From positions 3,906,001 through 3,970,000 of the forward strand of contig BRXU01000007.1 of NCBI GenBank assembly GCA_030267565.1: a stretch of DNA of 64,000 bases, written 5' to 3'. Made by a program: the position numbers and the translations under genes. Below the pieces are notes generated by a model. The model was not told where the DNA came from, did no database searches, and saw nothing but the letters and a program-made list of their open reading frames with translations. This DNA comes from Pleodorina starrii (lineage: Eukaryota > Chlorophyta > Chlorophyceae > Chlamydomonadales > Volvocaceae). Below are positions 48,301-60,200 of the stretch, piece after piece. Each line of letters begins with the position of its first letter. Position 1 is the first letter of the stretch.

Positions 48301-51300
48301 GGAGGCCGAGGTAGAGGTAGACGGGGGTTTCGGGTTTAGGAGTCCGCGGGGCGGTGCAGTGTGGTTGGGGGCCGAGTATCGAAGGGAGGGGTTGGGACTA
48401 TCGTCAGCCGGCTGACCCACCGGCACCTGCCGCTGTGCGCGGCGCACAGGCGACCAGAAGACGAGTACAGCACGCACAGGCCCGCCGAGGCAGCGTGCGT
48501 CATCGCCTCACACCCCGCCAAGCCCCGTGTCCCGCCCGGCCCGCCCGGCCCGGCTGCTTTGCATCCGGCTGCACTCCTAACATCCTAAGCGCTTGCTTTG
48601 GCCCCCGTGTGTCGGTGACCGCAGAAACGTTCGGGCGACGCCAACGCCGCCGCCAACGCCACGCCCGGTGTCGGCGTGGCCCAAACCAAGGCCGCCGCCG
48701 CCGCCGCCGCCGCCGCTCGGGGGTTGCCGGGCAAGGCCGCGAATGCCTGGCGCAGAGCGGCCGCCCTGGTGCTTCACACGGGAGCCGACGGCGACGGCGA
48801 CGGCGCAGCTCGGGAGGCGCTGGAGCGGCCGGATACGACACTGGCGGAGTACGAGCGGCGGAAGCTGGAGGAAGCTGGAGGCGTCAAAGGTACGGTAGAC
48901 GGAGACCTATACCGCCCGCGCACATGCGTGCGTGCGTGTGTGCGTGCGTGCGGGCGGGCGGGCGTGTGTGTTTATGTGTATGAGTTTGTGTCGTGAATGG
49001 ATGGGGTCAGCCTGCGGAAGCAAGAGCGCCATTGCCGGTGGGAGGACGTTTTGCTGCAGGACGTGGCGCCTAGAGGGCGGGAGGAAATACGCTTTGGGCC
49101 TAGCGCACCTATGTACGAACGAGGAGCGAGACCTGAACTGACAAAGTACTGCAGTACTGTCCAATCCGTCTGCGTTCCTTAGCTGCGGTACCGTATATCA
49201 CCTTTCTTGTCCCCTTCCGGGGCCCCGCTCTGCGTCGCTCTACCTTTGCTGCCGCTGTGCCGCTGTGCCGCCGTGTCGCTTCCTGCTGCCCCCCTTGGTC
49301 GTTGGACCCGGACAGATGTGGGCAACCTGTTGGGCGGGGCGGCGGCGCGCAAGGCCTACATGCGCGGACTGGCCATGAAGGACGGCGGAATGTACGACGA
49401 GGAGGACGAGCCGGAGGACGCGGCGGGGTGAGTCGTCGCGAGCGTCGTTGTGTTGGTTACCCGTTGCGCCTATATGTGTGTGTGTGTGTATGCGCGTGTT
49501 CATCCTCCGCGCCTCCGCGCCCGCCGGCACAGAGCGGGAGGCTAGTGTGGTTGTGGCCTCCCCTGCTGGCGTGTACTGCCCCGGAGTGCGGGCCCGCCTC
49601 TTCTGGGGGCTTCTGCCCCCCCTGCACCCGACGTGCTCCCAAGAATGAATCAAGCGTGAGAGCCGATCGGTCGGGCCGTTTTGCGCGCCCTTGTCGCACT
49701 CGCGTGGCATCCGCACTCGCGTCGCCTTTCACCTCGTCACGCCACTAACTCGCCCCCTCCCTCCCTCCCTCCCTCCCTCCCTCCCTCCCTCCCTCCCTCC
49801 CTCCCTCCCTCCCTCCCTCCCTCCCTCCCTCCCTCCCTCCCTCCCTCCCTCCCTCCCTCCCTCCCTCCCTCCCTCCCTCCCTCCCTCCCTCCCTCCCTCC
49901 CTCCCTCCCTCCCTCCCTCCCTCCCTCCCTCCCTCCCTCCCTCCCTCCCTGCCTCCCTCCCTCCCTCCCTCCCTCCCTCCCTCCCTCCCTCCCTCCCTCC
50001 CTCCCTCCCTCCCTCCCTCCCTCCCTCCCTCCCTCCCTCCCTCCCTCCCTCCCTCCCTCCCTCCCTCCCTCCCTCCCTCCCTCCCTCCCTCCGTCCCTTA
50101 CCGATTCGCAGCCCGCAGACCGGTCCGGAGGCGTCGCGGCCCGACAAGGCCGGCGGTGTGCGCTGGGGCCCGCTTGAGGAGGAGGCGGCGGCTGAGGCAG
50201 TGGACGAGGTGGAGGAGGAGGAGGAGGGGGCCGACCCGTGGGTCAGGCTGACGTTCCTGGACCGCCGATACCAAGTGGTCCGGAAACCGATCAGGCGCGT
50301 CGCCGGCGCGCGGGTGTGTGTGCACGTGTGAGCGTGTGCGTGCGGGTATGTACCGTGCTGTGTATGCGTGCGCTCGAACCTGGGGGGACCTACTCGCTTC
50401 GCGGTACATGGGGCATCGGGCGGGCGCGTTTCTCTGCGGGTGCCGCTTGTGACCCGTGAAGGGACGAGGGATGCGCTGCGCTGCGTTGCGCCGCCAGGCC
50501 CCCACACGCCCTTGGTGGGGCTGCGGCGAGGTGGATGACGTGGCGGATGGCGCTGCGCCTCACCTGGGTTCCTGTGGCTAGAGATCATTCGATGTGACAT
50601 TTACGCTGTGCTATGCTGTGCTGTGCTGTGCTGTGCTATGCTGCGTGCCGTGTGTTGCGCCTGGCAGGTACATTGACGCCGTCGAGAAGGTCATGGGCAT
50701 CGCAAAACAGGACGACTCCGGCAAGTCCGCTTCGGGTGGCGGCGGCGGCGGCGGCAGCGGCGGCGCAGCGGCGGATAGGAACCCCGCCGGCACCGGCGGC
50801 GGCGACACCGACGCCGACGGCGACGAAACGCGCGCCGCCGAGGACGTCGACCTTCTGCTGATGCTCAACGGCGCAGATGACGACGCCGCCGGAGGCGGGC
50901 CCCGCGGCGGCGGCGGCGGCGGCGCCGTAGCCGGCGGCGGCGGCAGCGGCCCGAGTCCAGATGACGTGGTGGACGACGCTGGCGATGAGCATTTCGAGCA
51001 GTTGTACGGCACGTGTGGCGGGCGGGTGGAGGCGGGCCAGGTGGCGGGGGAGCTGCCGGCGGCGGTGCTGGATCGGTCGTCCAAGCGGGGCGGCCCGCAG
51101 CGAACACGGCGGGCGCACTCGGCAATCGCGGGTGAGAATGGGTGAGGGGGGCGTATTGTGTTCACTGTGTATGTGTGTTGTGGGCTTGTGCTTGCGGTTG
51201 TTGCCTTGCGCTGCAGAGTGCAGATTCCCCGAAGGACACAGCCGGCGGGAGCACGCCAGATTCCCCCTTGTTGTAGCGAGCAGCAAAAAGAAGAGCACCC

Positions 51301-54300
51301 GAATGCAGTAGGGCCCCACCGGGTTTGAACCGGTGACCTGCTGATCTGCAGTCAGCTGCTCTACCACTGAGCTAGAGACCCGATGAGCACATGTGAACAA
51401 TTTTGGATAATACCGTACTTCAGATGCCTTGTACCATGCCTGCTCGAGCTCACTCCGCTGGCTTTTCGCCCCGCGGCGGGCAGGGCAAGAGCTCTTCATG
51501 TCTGTTCAGGACACGCGTTCCAACTTGCCCCTTCCCTACTCCTGCCCGCCCCTCCTCCCGGATTCGCTCCCTCTCAGGTCCCTCCGGCGCCGATGTGTTG
51601 GTTGTGGTGTTGGATGCGCTTCGTCGCGGCGCTGAGGCTGCTCGTGACGACCTGGTGGCTGGGCGGCTGGCGGTGCTGAGGGCGCTGGAGCCGCTGAGGG
51701 GACTCAGCGACGAACACCAGGCGGCGATGGCGCTGGGATGCAGCGTTGTCAGCCTGGACGCCAACCACGTGGTTGTACGGCAGGGTCAGCCCGTCGAGGC
51801 GCTTTACGTCGTACTGGTGGGTGATTGTCGGTTGTTCTCGGCTGGCCCGCTCATCCAGCCACACCGCAAGGTCTTTTGCCGGATGGTGGTCGGCCAGGGC
51901 GCACACACACAAGTGAACACGAGCGCACACAGGAGAGAACACCGGCTCATGCACACCGGCAGGGGGCGGATTGTGCTTCAAATATTTGTTCCCGCGGAGA
52001 GGACGCCACCTATCCGACCGCAGGCGTGACGGTGATGGGCAGCCCCCAAGGTGGCCCCGGCCCTGTATGTCCGAATGAGGAGGCCCCCCGAGCCTCGTGT
52101 ATCTGTGTGTGCGATCCATCTTGATGAAGACCCAAAGGTGGCCTTGATTAGACCCCGAAGGTGTCGATGCGCGCCCGCGTCCCAACTCATCTGCGGCGGT
52201 GCATCGGTGAGGGCGCAAACGCCTTTCGCCGTCATCAGTCCCCTAGAAACCGTGAAATACCTACCACATGAGCCGCCGCGCCACGCGTGCTGCTACACTG
52301 TACGATGCCGTACGGCCGTAGGAAGGCGAAGTACGACTTTTGGACGATCCGGACACGATCCCTGCGGTGGCGCCGCCGCCGCCGCCGCAGGCGGCGCTGC
52401 CGGCCGCCGCGGCCGCTGGCGGCGCCGCCGCCGCGGCTGCGCCGGGCGCCGCGGCGCCTGCTGGTCTGCCTGGCCCACTGAGCTCGTTGAGGATCCGCAG
52501 GGCGGCGGCTGCCTTGTCGGCGTTGACGTTGCTGGGGCCGGGGGGCTCATTCGGGGAGAGCGTGCTAGGGTACCCGGAGGACGTTGCGGCGGCGGCGGCG
52601 GCGGCGGCGAGGGACACGAGGGACACGAGGGATGGCGACGCCGAGGCGGAGCCGCGTGTAACCTGCCAGCACCTTGCGACAGCGATGACTGCCCGGCCCA
52701 GCAAGCTGCTTGTGTTGCCCAGGTGCGGGTGTTTTTGTGTGGGTGCAACGCGAGATTGTTACTGGGGCTGCAGCAAGCAGCCCCCTTAGGATGGTGAGCG
52801 GAGGGACGCAGGCCTTCACCCGGGTTGCGGCTGGAGCCAGTACCGGCACATGAATTTGGACATTTGGGTATAACCGACCCATGGGTCATGTCTGATCTGT
52901 GGGGTTTGAGGGTTGTCTTTTGGCGGTCAAGTGGCGGCGGATGTGGAATTGGGCAGCAGGGCAGGGCAGGAGAAGTGGGTGCTCTCCGCTGCCTCGCTCC
53001 GTGCCCTCACCCCCCACGTGCCTCTCTCCCTTCCCTCACTGTCTCCGCCCTTAACCACCCAATCACATTGCCACACCGCCCCCTTCCCCCAAGGTCTCTG
53101 CTGTCGAAGTACGGCTACCTGCGCACCTCCCTACCGCCCTTCGCTCACCTGCGGAGGGAGGCCATCAACGGACGAAGAACGCAGCTCCAGGCTTCGCTAC
53201 AGAACCGCCCCGCCGCCGCCGCGGCGGCGGCCGCGGCGGCAGTTGCGCCACCGCCGCCGGCCAGCAGTGCCGGGAGCAGCAGCGCCGCCGCACAGGCCGG
53301 CGCGGTGGCGGCTAGCGGCCCTGGGTCCGCCGCCGCCGCCGCTGCCGCCGCCGGCGGCGGTGGTAGCGGCATCCTGGGCGCGCTGCAGCTTCCGTCGCTG
53401 CCGCCGCCGATGGCGGCGATTGCTGCGGCGGCGGCGACGGGCGCCGTCGTGGGCTCGCCGGGCGCGTACCAGGTGCCTCGGCCGCCTCCGGTACGGCCCT
53501 CGGAGGTATTGGAGCAGTTTGGCTTCAAGGTATGTCGTACTTTGTCGTACAGACACTGGGGGAGCTCTGTCAGGGTCGGGGGCCTGGTGAGAGTACGACG
53601 GGTTGAGGCTGGTCACTCCAGGAAGGGCTCTCAGGGCTCCCAGGCTTTGATACGGCTGTTGAAGGGCGCAATGGATCGCAGAAGTCGCACCGGCCGAGCA
53701 TCGTACCGTACTTCCGTTGCCATTGTACGACACTCAGCAGCCGTCGCAACCAACCGCACCCCACCCGCCGTGCCTGCAGCCCGTCCTCCGCCGCATCTAC
53801 AACGCCGGCACCAAGACGGGCGCCGCCGCCGCCGCCGCTGCCGCTGCCGCCGCCGGCGGCGGGCCCAACGGCGCCACCCCCGCCAGCGGCAACAGTCTCA
53901 CCGCTGCGGGCGGCGGCAGCAATGGCAGAAGCTCCTCTAGCGGCGGGCCCGGTCCGCTGCCATACCCCATCGTCTCCGTCAACAGCCTCGCCGCCGGCGG
54001 CGGCGGCGGCGGCGGCAGCGATCTCGACCGACAGCGCCGGCGTGAGCTCCTGGCCGCCAGCGCCCTGGGCGCTAACGGCCCTCAGAGCCTCTTAAACGCA
54101 ATCGCTCGGGCGCGCGGCGAGGATCCTCCCTCGCCCGCGCCCCTGCCGATTGTCGTACACAGCGCCGTGTCGGCGCTGGCGGCGGCGGCGCCGCCGCCTT
54201 ACCGTGGGTCGGTGGACGGCATGGTGGCGGCCGCATCGGCGACGGCGCTTCCGACGCCGTTCTCCCCCGGTGCCGCCGCCGCCGCCATGGCGGCGTCTCG

Positions 54301-54964
54301 TCGCGGGCAGCTGCCGCAGCGACCGCTTCGAGTGTCCATCTCCGGCGTCGGGAGTTTCGTCAGTGACTGCAACAGCCCGTCGCCTGTACGACGCTGCAGC
54401 TTCTCCGGAATGGTAGTAACCAACGGCAGCCTGGCAGGTGCCGGCGCCAGCGGCCCGGTCTCCGGCTCCGTCTTCTCCATGCCCGCCCTGGCGTCGCCGC
54501 CGCCGCCGCTTCGCGGTAGCGGCACCGGCGGCGCCGGCGGCAGCGGCAGCTTCACCCGCGTCGCGCCGCCGACGGGCACGTCAGCATCCGCGCCGAGCCC
54601 GCACGTCGCCTCCGTACAGCTGCCTAGGCTGAGCGTGCCCGGCAGCGGCAGCGGCCCCGCCACACCGGTCGCTGGCGGCGGCGGCGGCGGCGGCGGGCGG
54701 CCGCTGGCGCGGCCGAGTGCGGCCGGGGAGTCGCTCCTGCTGCGGCTTGAAGCCGCCGATTCAAGCCCGAGGAGCTTCTCCTCGCAGCATCAGCCCCCCA
54801 GTAGTAGTTCTCGCTCGGGCAGTTACAGCAGTCTTGGCGGCATCGGCGGCGGTGGGAGCGGCGGCGCCGCCGCCGCCGCGGCGGTGGCGGTGCCGCCGCC
54901 GCTGGGTGTCTCGGTGCTGGGGCAGCAGCGCTCCGCGAGCCACCAGTCAATGGCGAAAGCGTGA
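42381..54964 (+). CDS. Triple cyclic-nucleotide-binding-like domain protein, copy B
   Basis: Eighteen exons: 42381-42421, 44330-44387, 44847-44901, 45465-45525, 45862-45955, 46231-46578, 46812-46937, 47086-47226, 47556-47733, 48097-48230, 48625-48889, 49316-49427, 50112-50294, 50668-51131, 51578-51816, 52322-52722, 53094-53529, 53780-54964; 1506 aa. Start MDLDKALLLLDKT, then RTADDVEQLVTFLSEQ, PFFAGVPTS. Module 1 (34-219) ends in [15 protein letters not shown] plus a Ser/Gly insert; module 2 (262-308) has [10 protein letters not shown]; module 3 (about 778-967) has QGQPVEALYVVLEGEVRLL and [17 protein letters not shown] (FGES 910-913). Head-to-tail paralogue of 29636-40599; several exons are merged or split relative to that copy. 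Exon 13 ends at AG|GCGCGT; a GTGAGC donor at 50328 (exon end 50327) would add 11 residues. Exon 1 rests on phase, similarity to copy A and an in-frame ATG; its donor GTGGTC is weak and the 1.9 kb intron 1 holds nothing recognisable. Confidence 0.85.
49755..50092. repeat. (CCCT)n microsatellite, about 340 bp, in CNBD-B intron
   Basis: Nearly pure (CCCT)n, about 84 units with one GCCT interruption near 49950, ending about 20 bp before the acceptor of exon 13 (50112). It therefore forms a very long polypyrimidine tract. It translates as Ser-Leu-Pro-Pro repeats, which is an artefact. Confidence 0.97.
50604..50645. repeat. CTGTG-type short repeat in CNBD-B intron
   Basis: About eight units of a 5-bp CTGTG motif with CTATG variants, just upstream of the acceptor at 50667. 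Confidence 0.8.
51285..51289 (-). terminator. Pol III T-run terminator of tRNA-Cys
   Basis: Five T residues on the minus strand (AAAAA on plus), 21 bp past the 3' end of the tRNA, as expected for RNA polymerase III termination. Confidence 0.7.
51311..51381 (-). tRNA. trnC-GCA: tRNA-Cys (anticodon GCA)
   Basis: The minus strand folds into a complete 71-nt cloverleaf: acceptor GGGTCTC with GGGGCCC (two G-U pairs), D arm GCTC/GAGC with loop AGTGGTA, anticodon stem GCTGA/TCAGC with loop CTGCAGA, variable AGGTC, and T arm ACCGG-TTCAAAC-CCGGT. The anticodon is GCA (51347-51349), which reads Cys UGC/UGU. The internal B box GGTTCAAACC and the A-box region are intact, there is no intron, and CCA is not encoded, as usual for nuclear genes. 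It lies antisense within the intron 51132-51577 of CNBD gene B. Confidence 0.96.
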
Positions 54965-54983
54965 GAGCCATTGGCTTCGTGCG

Positions 54984-55034
54984 CATCCATCCATCCATCC
55001 ATCCATTCATCCATCCATTTCATCCATTCCATCC
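54984..55034. repeat. (CATC)n microsatellite in CNBD-B 3' UTR
   Basis: Short imperfect (CATC)n starting about 20 bp after the stop codon of copy B. It is the same motif as the intronic (CATC)n of copy A. Confidence 0.85.
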
Positions 55035-55314
55035 GTGCATTGATGGCCGGCTTGCCGGCTATTCATGTTGGGACCTCGAATGCCATTCCTTACCGCTGGC
55101 AACTGCACACCCGCCCGTCGTTGCTCTGTCGTCTCCGTGCCCCGAAGCTGCATGCTCATGTCCGGCAGTGCGCCGGTTCGGTGGTTTGGAGCACAGGCGA
55201 GCGCTGCATGGCCGCGTTGCAGCGGGCAAACGAGCGCGCGGCCAACTCGACGGGGGCATGCATGTACCGGTATGCATGGACGTATGTATGTACACGCATG
55301 TTGATAGGATCACG

Positions 55315-55319
55315 TGTAA
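55315..55319 (+). terminator. TGTAA polyadenylation signal of CNBD gene B
   Basis: First clear TGTAA on the coding strand, about 350 bp after the TGA stop at 54962-54964. Confidence 0.6.
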
Positions 55320-57260
55320 ATGGTTCGGTGGCAGTGGCTATACGGTTTGCGGTTTACGGTTATGTGGTTGGACGGTTACGTGTCCGTTGAACGGCATGAG
55401 GGTGTTGAGGTTCCGGTTTCCTGCTTGGTCGTGCGTGTTGTCGAGTGTTGTTGGTTTGACCCGTGGGTCTTCTGCGTCCGACGGTGAGTGGTCAATGTAT
55501 ATAGGGTTATTCATGGGTGCCGGGAGGCATTCCCGACGTGCTACCGTTGTCCCGGGGTGCGGGTGCGGTTTCGCAGCTTGGAAGCGGCAAACGCGCCTGC
55601 GCCCCCACGCGCCCCCCATTCGGACACCGCGTCCCGTTGAGGGGCTCCTACCGTGTTCATCGTCTTCGCTTCGGTTACACTTGAACGGTTTGGTCTGACG
55701 AGCTCTCGTCTACACGCGGTAACGCAAAGGGGAGGCGGAATGGCGCGAGGTTACCTTGCGCGATTCGGTCTCGTTCCCGCCCAAAGTGACGAAAATGTTG
55801 GAAGGGAATGGCGCACACTTTTGTGCTGACGGGAGGGACTTCCCGACGCGGCGGGAGAGTGGAGACTTCCGGACGTTGCGGGGCGGCGCACTGGGGTTTG
55901 CGGTTAGGGGATGAGTTCCATACTTACCGACAATGTTGGGACGGGGGCGACACCGCCGAAACCGCATCTGCAGGAGCTGGTCGTCCGTTGCCAGCAGTGC
56001 CGTAAATAGTGTCACAGATGACGACAGCACACGGCAGTAGGCGTCGTGGGCGCTGACCACCCCAGTATCCGCAACATGACAGCGATCCGGCGTGCCCCAA
56101 CGCGGGGGCGCAAGCCGGGGACACGGCAGCGCCGCTGCCTTTCGGCGTTCCTGGTTCCTGACAGGGACACGCGGAGTCCGCTGCTTTCGCGTGTTGCACC
56201 TTCACCGGGGGTTGCAGCCCAGAAGCAGTTGCCCTTGCAGAGTTAGGATGCATGTTATAGCATGGGGCTGCATGTGCCGTCGGTGCCGCGTGCGTTATAT
56301 AGCTGCCGTCACTTTATAACTTGATTTTTATTAATAGGGCATAAAGCAGAGGCGGGGGTTGTTACGCGCATGCGGGTCTCCCGAGCCTCTGTGGAGGAGT
56401 CGCGGGTGGCGAGTGGGCTGATGCGGGGGGGCGCGTTGGAAGGGCGCGGCGGCGACGCGTGACGGCGCGGCACGACGAGGCCGAGATGGGGTTCAGCCCC
56501 TCAGTCAGGTGGTGGTGGAGCGGTGGGGCGGTGGTGGGGCGGTGGGGCGGTGCAGCAGTGTGGCGCTCTTGGGTTTTCATCATGAGTGGGGGGGTTGTGC
56601 CGCCATGTTGCCGCCCTTGGCGCGAGGCTTGGTGCGTCTGCCTGACTGTCCGACTTTCGGCATGATGCCCTTCTGTGCGCTTCGCGTGGTTGTACCGTAA
56701 GTCCAGATGCTTGTTGACTTCCAATCCCCATTATCTCTTCAATCTGTTTTTGGATCCCATGGAACGCATCCACAGGGTGCCGAGTCACGCGGGCAGGCAG
56801 ACAAGCAGGCAGACACAGGTAGTGCGTTACTCCAGGGGAAGGGCGGAGTGACCCGCCGGAGGCGCCGGCTTGCGCCGGTTCGCGCCGGGGTGTCTGCCCC
56901 AAAACGCATACCACATGTCAACAATCGATCGCTGGAACAAGCGAACAACCCAACCGAGACTTGCACGACACAACATCGTCATCATGGTCATGACCATCAT
57001 CATCACGAGACAGTCGACTGTCCGTATCCCAACTGATGACATCGTCGTTGACGCCCCGTTTGAATGGCGAACCTAATTCCGATGACAAGCACGCGGCAAG
57101 CTGGGCGGGCCGCAAGCAGACGCTCAGCCGCCCAGACCTGTCCAGACCTGCCCAGACAGGCGTCGTGCCAAAACAGCCTGGGGCTCAGCGACGAAGTGGC
57201 CCAGGCTGGCTGTCTTGCGGCGTCAGTACCGCGGCCGCGTCTCTCGTGGCTCAGGCAGCC
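55320..57260. other. Convergent intergenic region, no gene seen
   Basis: About 1.9 kb between the 3' ends of CNBD gene B and the methyltransferase gene. No TTACA lies close to the methyltransferase stop; the nearest (55675) is 1.6 kb away. Open frames here are short, and I found no splice-consistent gene or RNA. Confidence 0.45.
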
Positions 57261-60200
57261 TCAGGCAGCCTTCTTGGAGGCGTACACGACGTACATGGGG
57301 TCCGTGCGGCCGAACAGCACCTGCGCACTCAGCACGCCGTGGAAACACGCGTGATATGGTGAAGGAAGGGAAAGACAGAGATACTGAAGTCAAACGGGGG
57401 AGGCCGGAGGAGACCCTGGTCTGGTGCCTGGTAGTGTTATTAGGTGTGGCTGCTGTTACGGATGGGTCGAGGCTGGGCCCATGGGTCGAGGCTGGGCCCA
57501 TGGGTCGAGGCTGGGCCCATGGGTCGAGGCTGGGCCCATGGGTCGAGGCCGCGCCCATGGGTCGAGGCCGGGCCCATGGGTCGAGGCCGGGCCCATGGGT
57601 CGAGGCTGGGCCCATGGGTCGAGGCTGGGCCCATGGGTCGAGGCTGGGCCCATGGGTCGAGGCTGGGCCCATGGGTCGAGGCCGCGCCCATGGGTCGAGG
57701 CCGGGCCCATGGGTCGAGGCCGGGCCCATGGGTCGAGGCTGGGCCCATGGGTCGAGGCTGGGCCCATGGGTCGAGGCTGGGCCCATGGGTCGAGGCCGGG
57801 CCCATGGGTCGAGGCTGGGCCCATGGGTCGAGGCTGGGCCCATGGGTCGAGGCTGGGCCCATGGGTCGAGGCTGGGCCCATGGGTTGAGGCTGGGCCCAT
57901 GGGTCGAGGCTGGGCCCATGGGTCGAGGCTGGGCCCATGGGTCGAGGCTGGGCCCATGGGTCGAGGCTGGGCCCATGGGTCGAGGCTGCAATGTTTCCTG
58001 CAAGCGGCCCTCGCGCTCACGCTCGCGGGGAGTAGTGCGCTCCTGCTGCTGCTGTTGCTTCTGCTGCAGTGCTGCTGCTGCTGCTTCTGCTGCAATCCAA
58101 CCAAGCCCACGCCGCCCGCTGTTGACAGCCCCCAATGACCCGAAACCCCAACTGCCAGTCCGCATTTTGGCACGGCCCCTATCGGCACCGCGCTCTTCCA
58201 AGCTCACCTTGGGCGTGATGTCCTTGCAGCCGGGCTCCGTGAAGCCTCCTGGAACCGAGTAGTGGAAGTAGGAGCCCACGATCCAGACGTGGTCGGCTGC
58301 GGGAGGAGGCGAGGACGTGCGGCGGCCCGGGAGATGAAGGGAAGAGAAAGCGTGGGGGAGGGTGCGGGGCGAGCGGGTGCGGGGTTTGAGGGGAGCGCGA
58401 TGGCGCGCGGGAGGTGATGCCCCGCCCCCCTCATCTTTCCTTCCCCAGGCCCCCGCCCCCGGCCCCCGGGACTCCCGGTTGGCTCCTCACCGTCCCCGGT
58501 GGCGGTCCACAAGCGGATCGCCTTCGTGGGGAAGCAGCGGTTGCTGAAGGACATGTAGGCGGTGCCGCCCGGCTTCAGCACCCGGTGCATCTCCTGGAAG
58601 ACCTGCGAAGGGGGGCAGGGTTGTGGTTTTTTTTTCGGAATGAGTTCGGTGCGACTCTAGCCCCCAGCTTTGGGTTTCACAGCTGCGCGTTAAGCCCCCG
58701 CCGGAAGCTGAGTCTTCTTTGTGCACCAACCCCAGACTGCCCTTTACCGCCCGTTTCCTGCAGCTCGCCCCCTTGCCGTACCTCGAGCGGCTTGTTTAGG
58801 TAGTCGACGCTGACGCAATTGGTGATGACGTCGAAAGTGTTGTCCTCGTACGGCAGCTTGGGGTCTGCCGTACGCAACCGCAGTCAGCCAGTCAGTGGGG
58901 CGAGGGCACCAACGGGTGGCTGCCAATCGATCGCAGCGCCGGCTGGGTGTGTGTGGCTAGCTGGGTGGGTGGGTGGGTGGTGGGTTGTCGTCACGGGCCA
59001 CGTCCCCAATTCGAATCCCTTCCGCATCAAATTCTTTCATCCATTCATCCATCCACTCACCGACGTTGAGGTCCTTCACAGCGTACTCCGTCAGCTGTGT
59101 GTTGCGTGCCAGCTCCTGCCGGGGGAGACACCGACATCCCGGAGCACGACAAGCCTCTTAAACAGCCTCAACACCGCCCCGACTGCCAGCACTCTATCCC
59201 CCTCTGAGTTGGAGAGGGGGACAGTGAACGACCTCTTTTCTTATCTTATCTTGCATACAATACGATGACAGCAGCACCGACTACCGAACCGAGAGAAATA
59301 ACACAAGCAACCAATCAGGATCCAGGATTCAGGAATCAACAGGCGAATACCAGTAACTTCTGGGTCAAAAACGATGGGTGGGCGGAAGAACTTCGTCCTG
59401 GTGTTACTGGAGATGACAGCGCCTACGGTACCCTTCCTTACGACCCCACCCACCTGCTCATTCATGCCGAGACCTGCACAGTAGGCACATGGGGACGGGA
59501 AACGGGGGACGTGGGACGGGGCGGTTGCTGAGCATCCAAACCGGCCAGGGCGCATTGGAAGGCTGCTGGTGCCCTTGCCAAGAGCGAACCAGGTCATGTT
59601 CAAGAAACATGTACGGCAGGGATACACCGGACGTCCCCTCCGCAAGTCCCTGCCGGGTAGCCCGCGCGCCCGCCCGCCCTTCCGCCTGCCACTATCACCA
59701 TCCTCTCTGCAGCCCAAAACCCACCCGGCCACCCCGCCTGGTTGAACCACACAACGGACAGCGCTGCGACCGAAACCCACCCGCCACCCTGCCCGCGGTG
59801 AAGCCCTTTGGGTAGTGCGACACCCAGGAGCTGCAAATGTCCAGAACGGCCGCGGACTGACTGCCGGAGGGCGGAAACACGTCTCCGTAGAATCTGCGCG
59901 CGAGCGTATGGGGGCCAGGGGGGGCGGGGCGGAAGGAGGAGGGGATCAGACGGCGCAGTGGGGCAGGTGGTGCTAGGAAGGAGAAGGGAGGCAGGGGGGC
60001 AGAGAGAGAGAGAAAGAGAGGGCGTGCCATGAAGCGCGGCGGCAAGCGCGCACGCGAGCGCATGACCACCGAACAGGGCAGCCTTGCGCGACACCGAACA
60101 CGCGCGTTTGCCCGCCCTTTTGTTGCCCTCCTTTCATTGATGTGCCGCCGTCCCCTCGTCACCCCCACCACCCCACCACCCCGCCTTCTCTTCCCAGGTG

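Noticed and set aside
49681..50331. Ser-Leu-Pro-Pro repeat protein (216 codons)
   Set aside because: Translation of the (CCCT)n microsatellite within an intron; only the segment from 50112 onwards is exon, in that frame.
57223..58279. Open frames of 270-320 codons on both strands with the same peptide repeats
   Set aside because: Same artefact from the second array; only the short ends (the exon at 58208-58296 and its neighbours) are coding.
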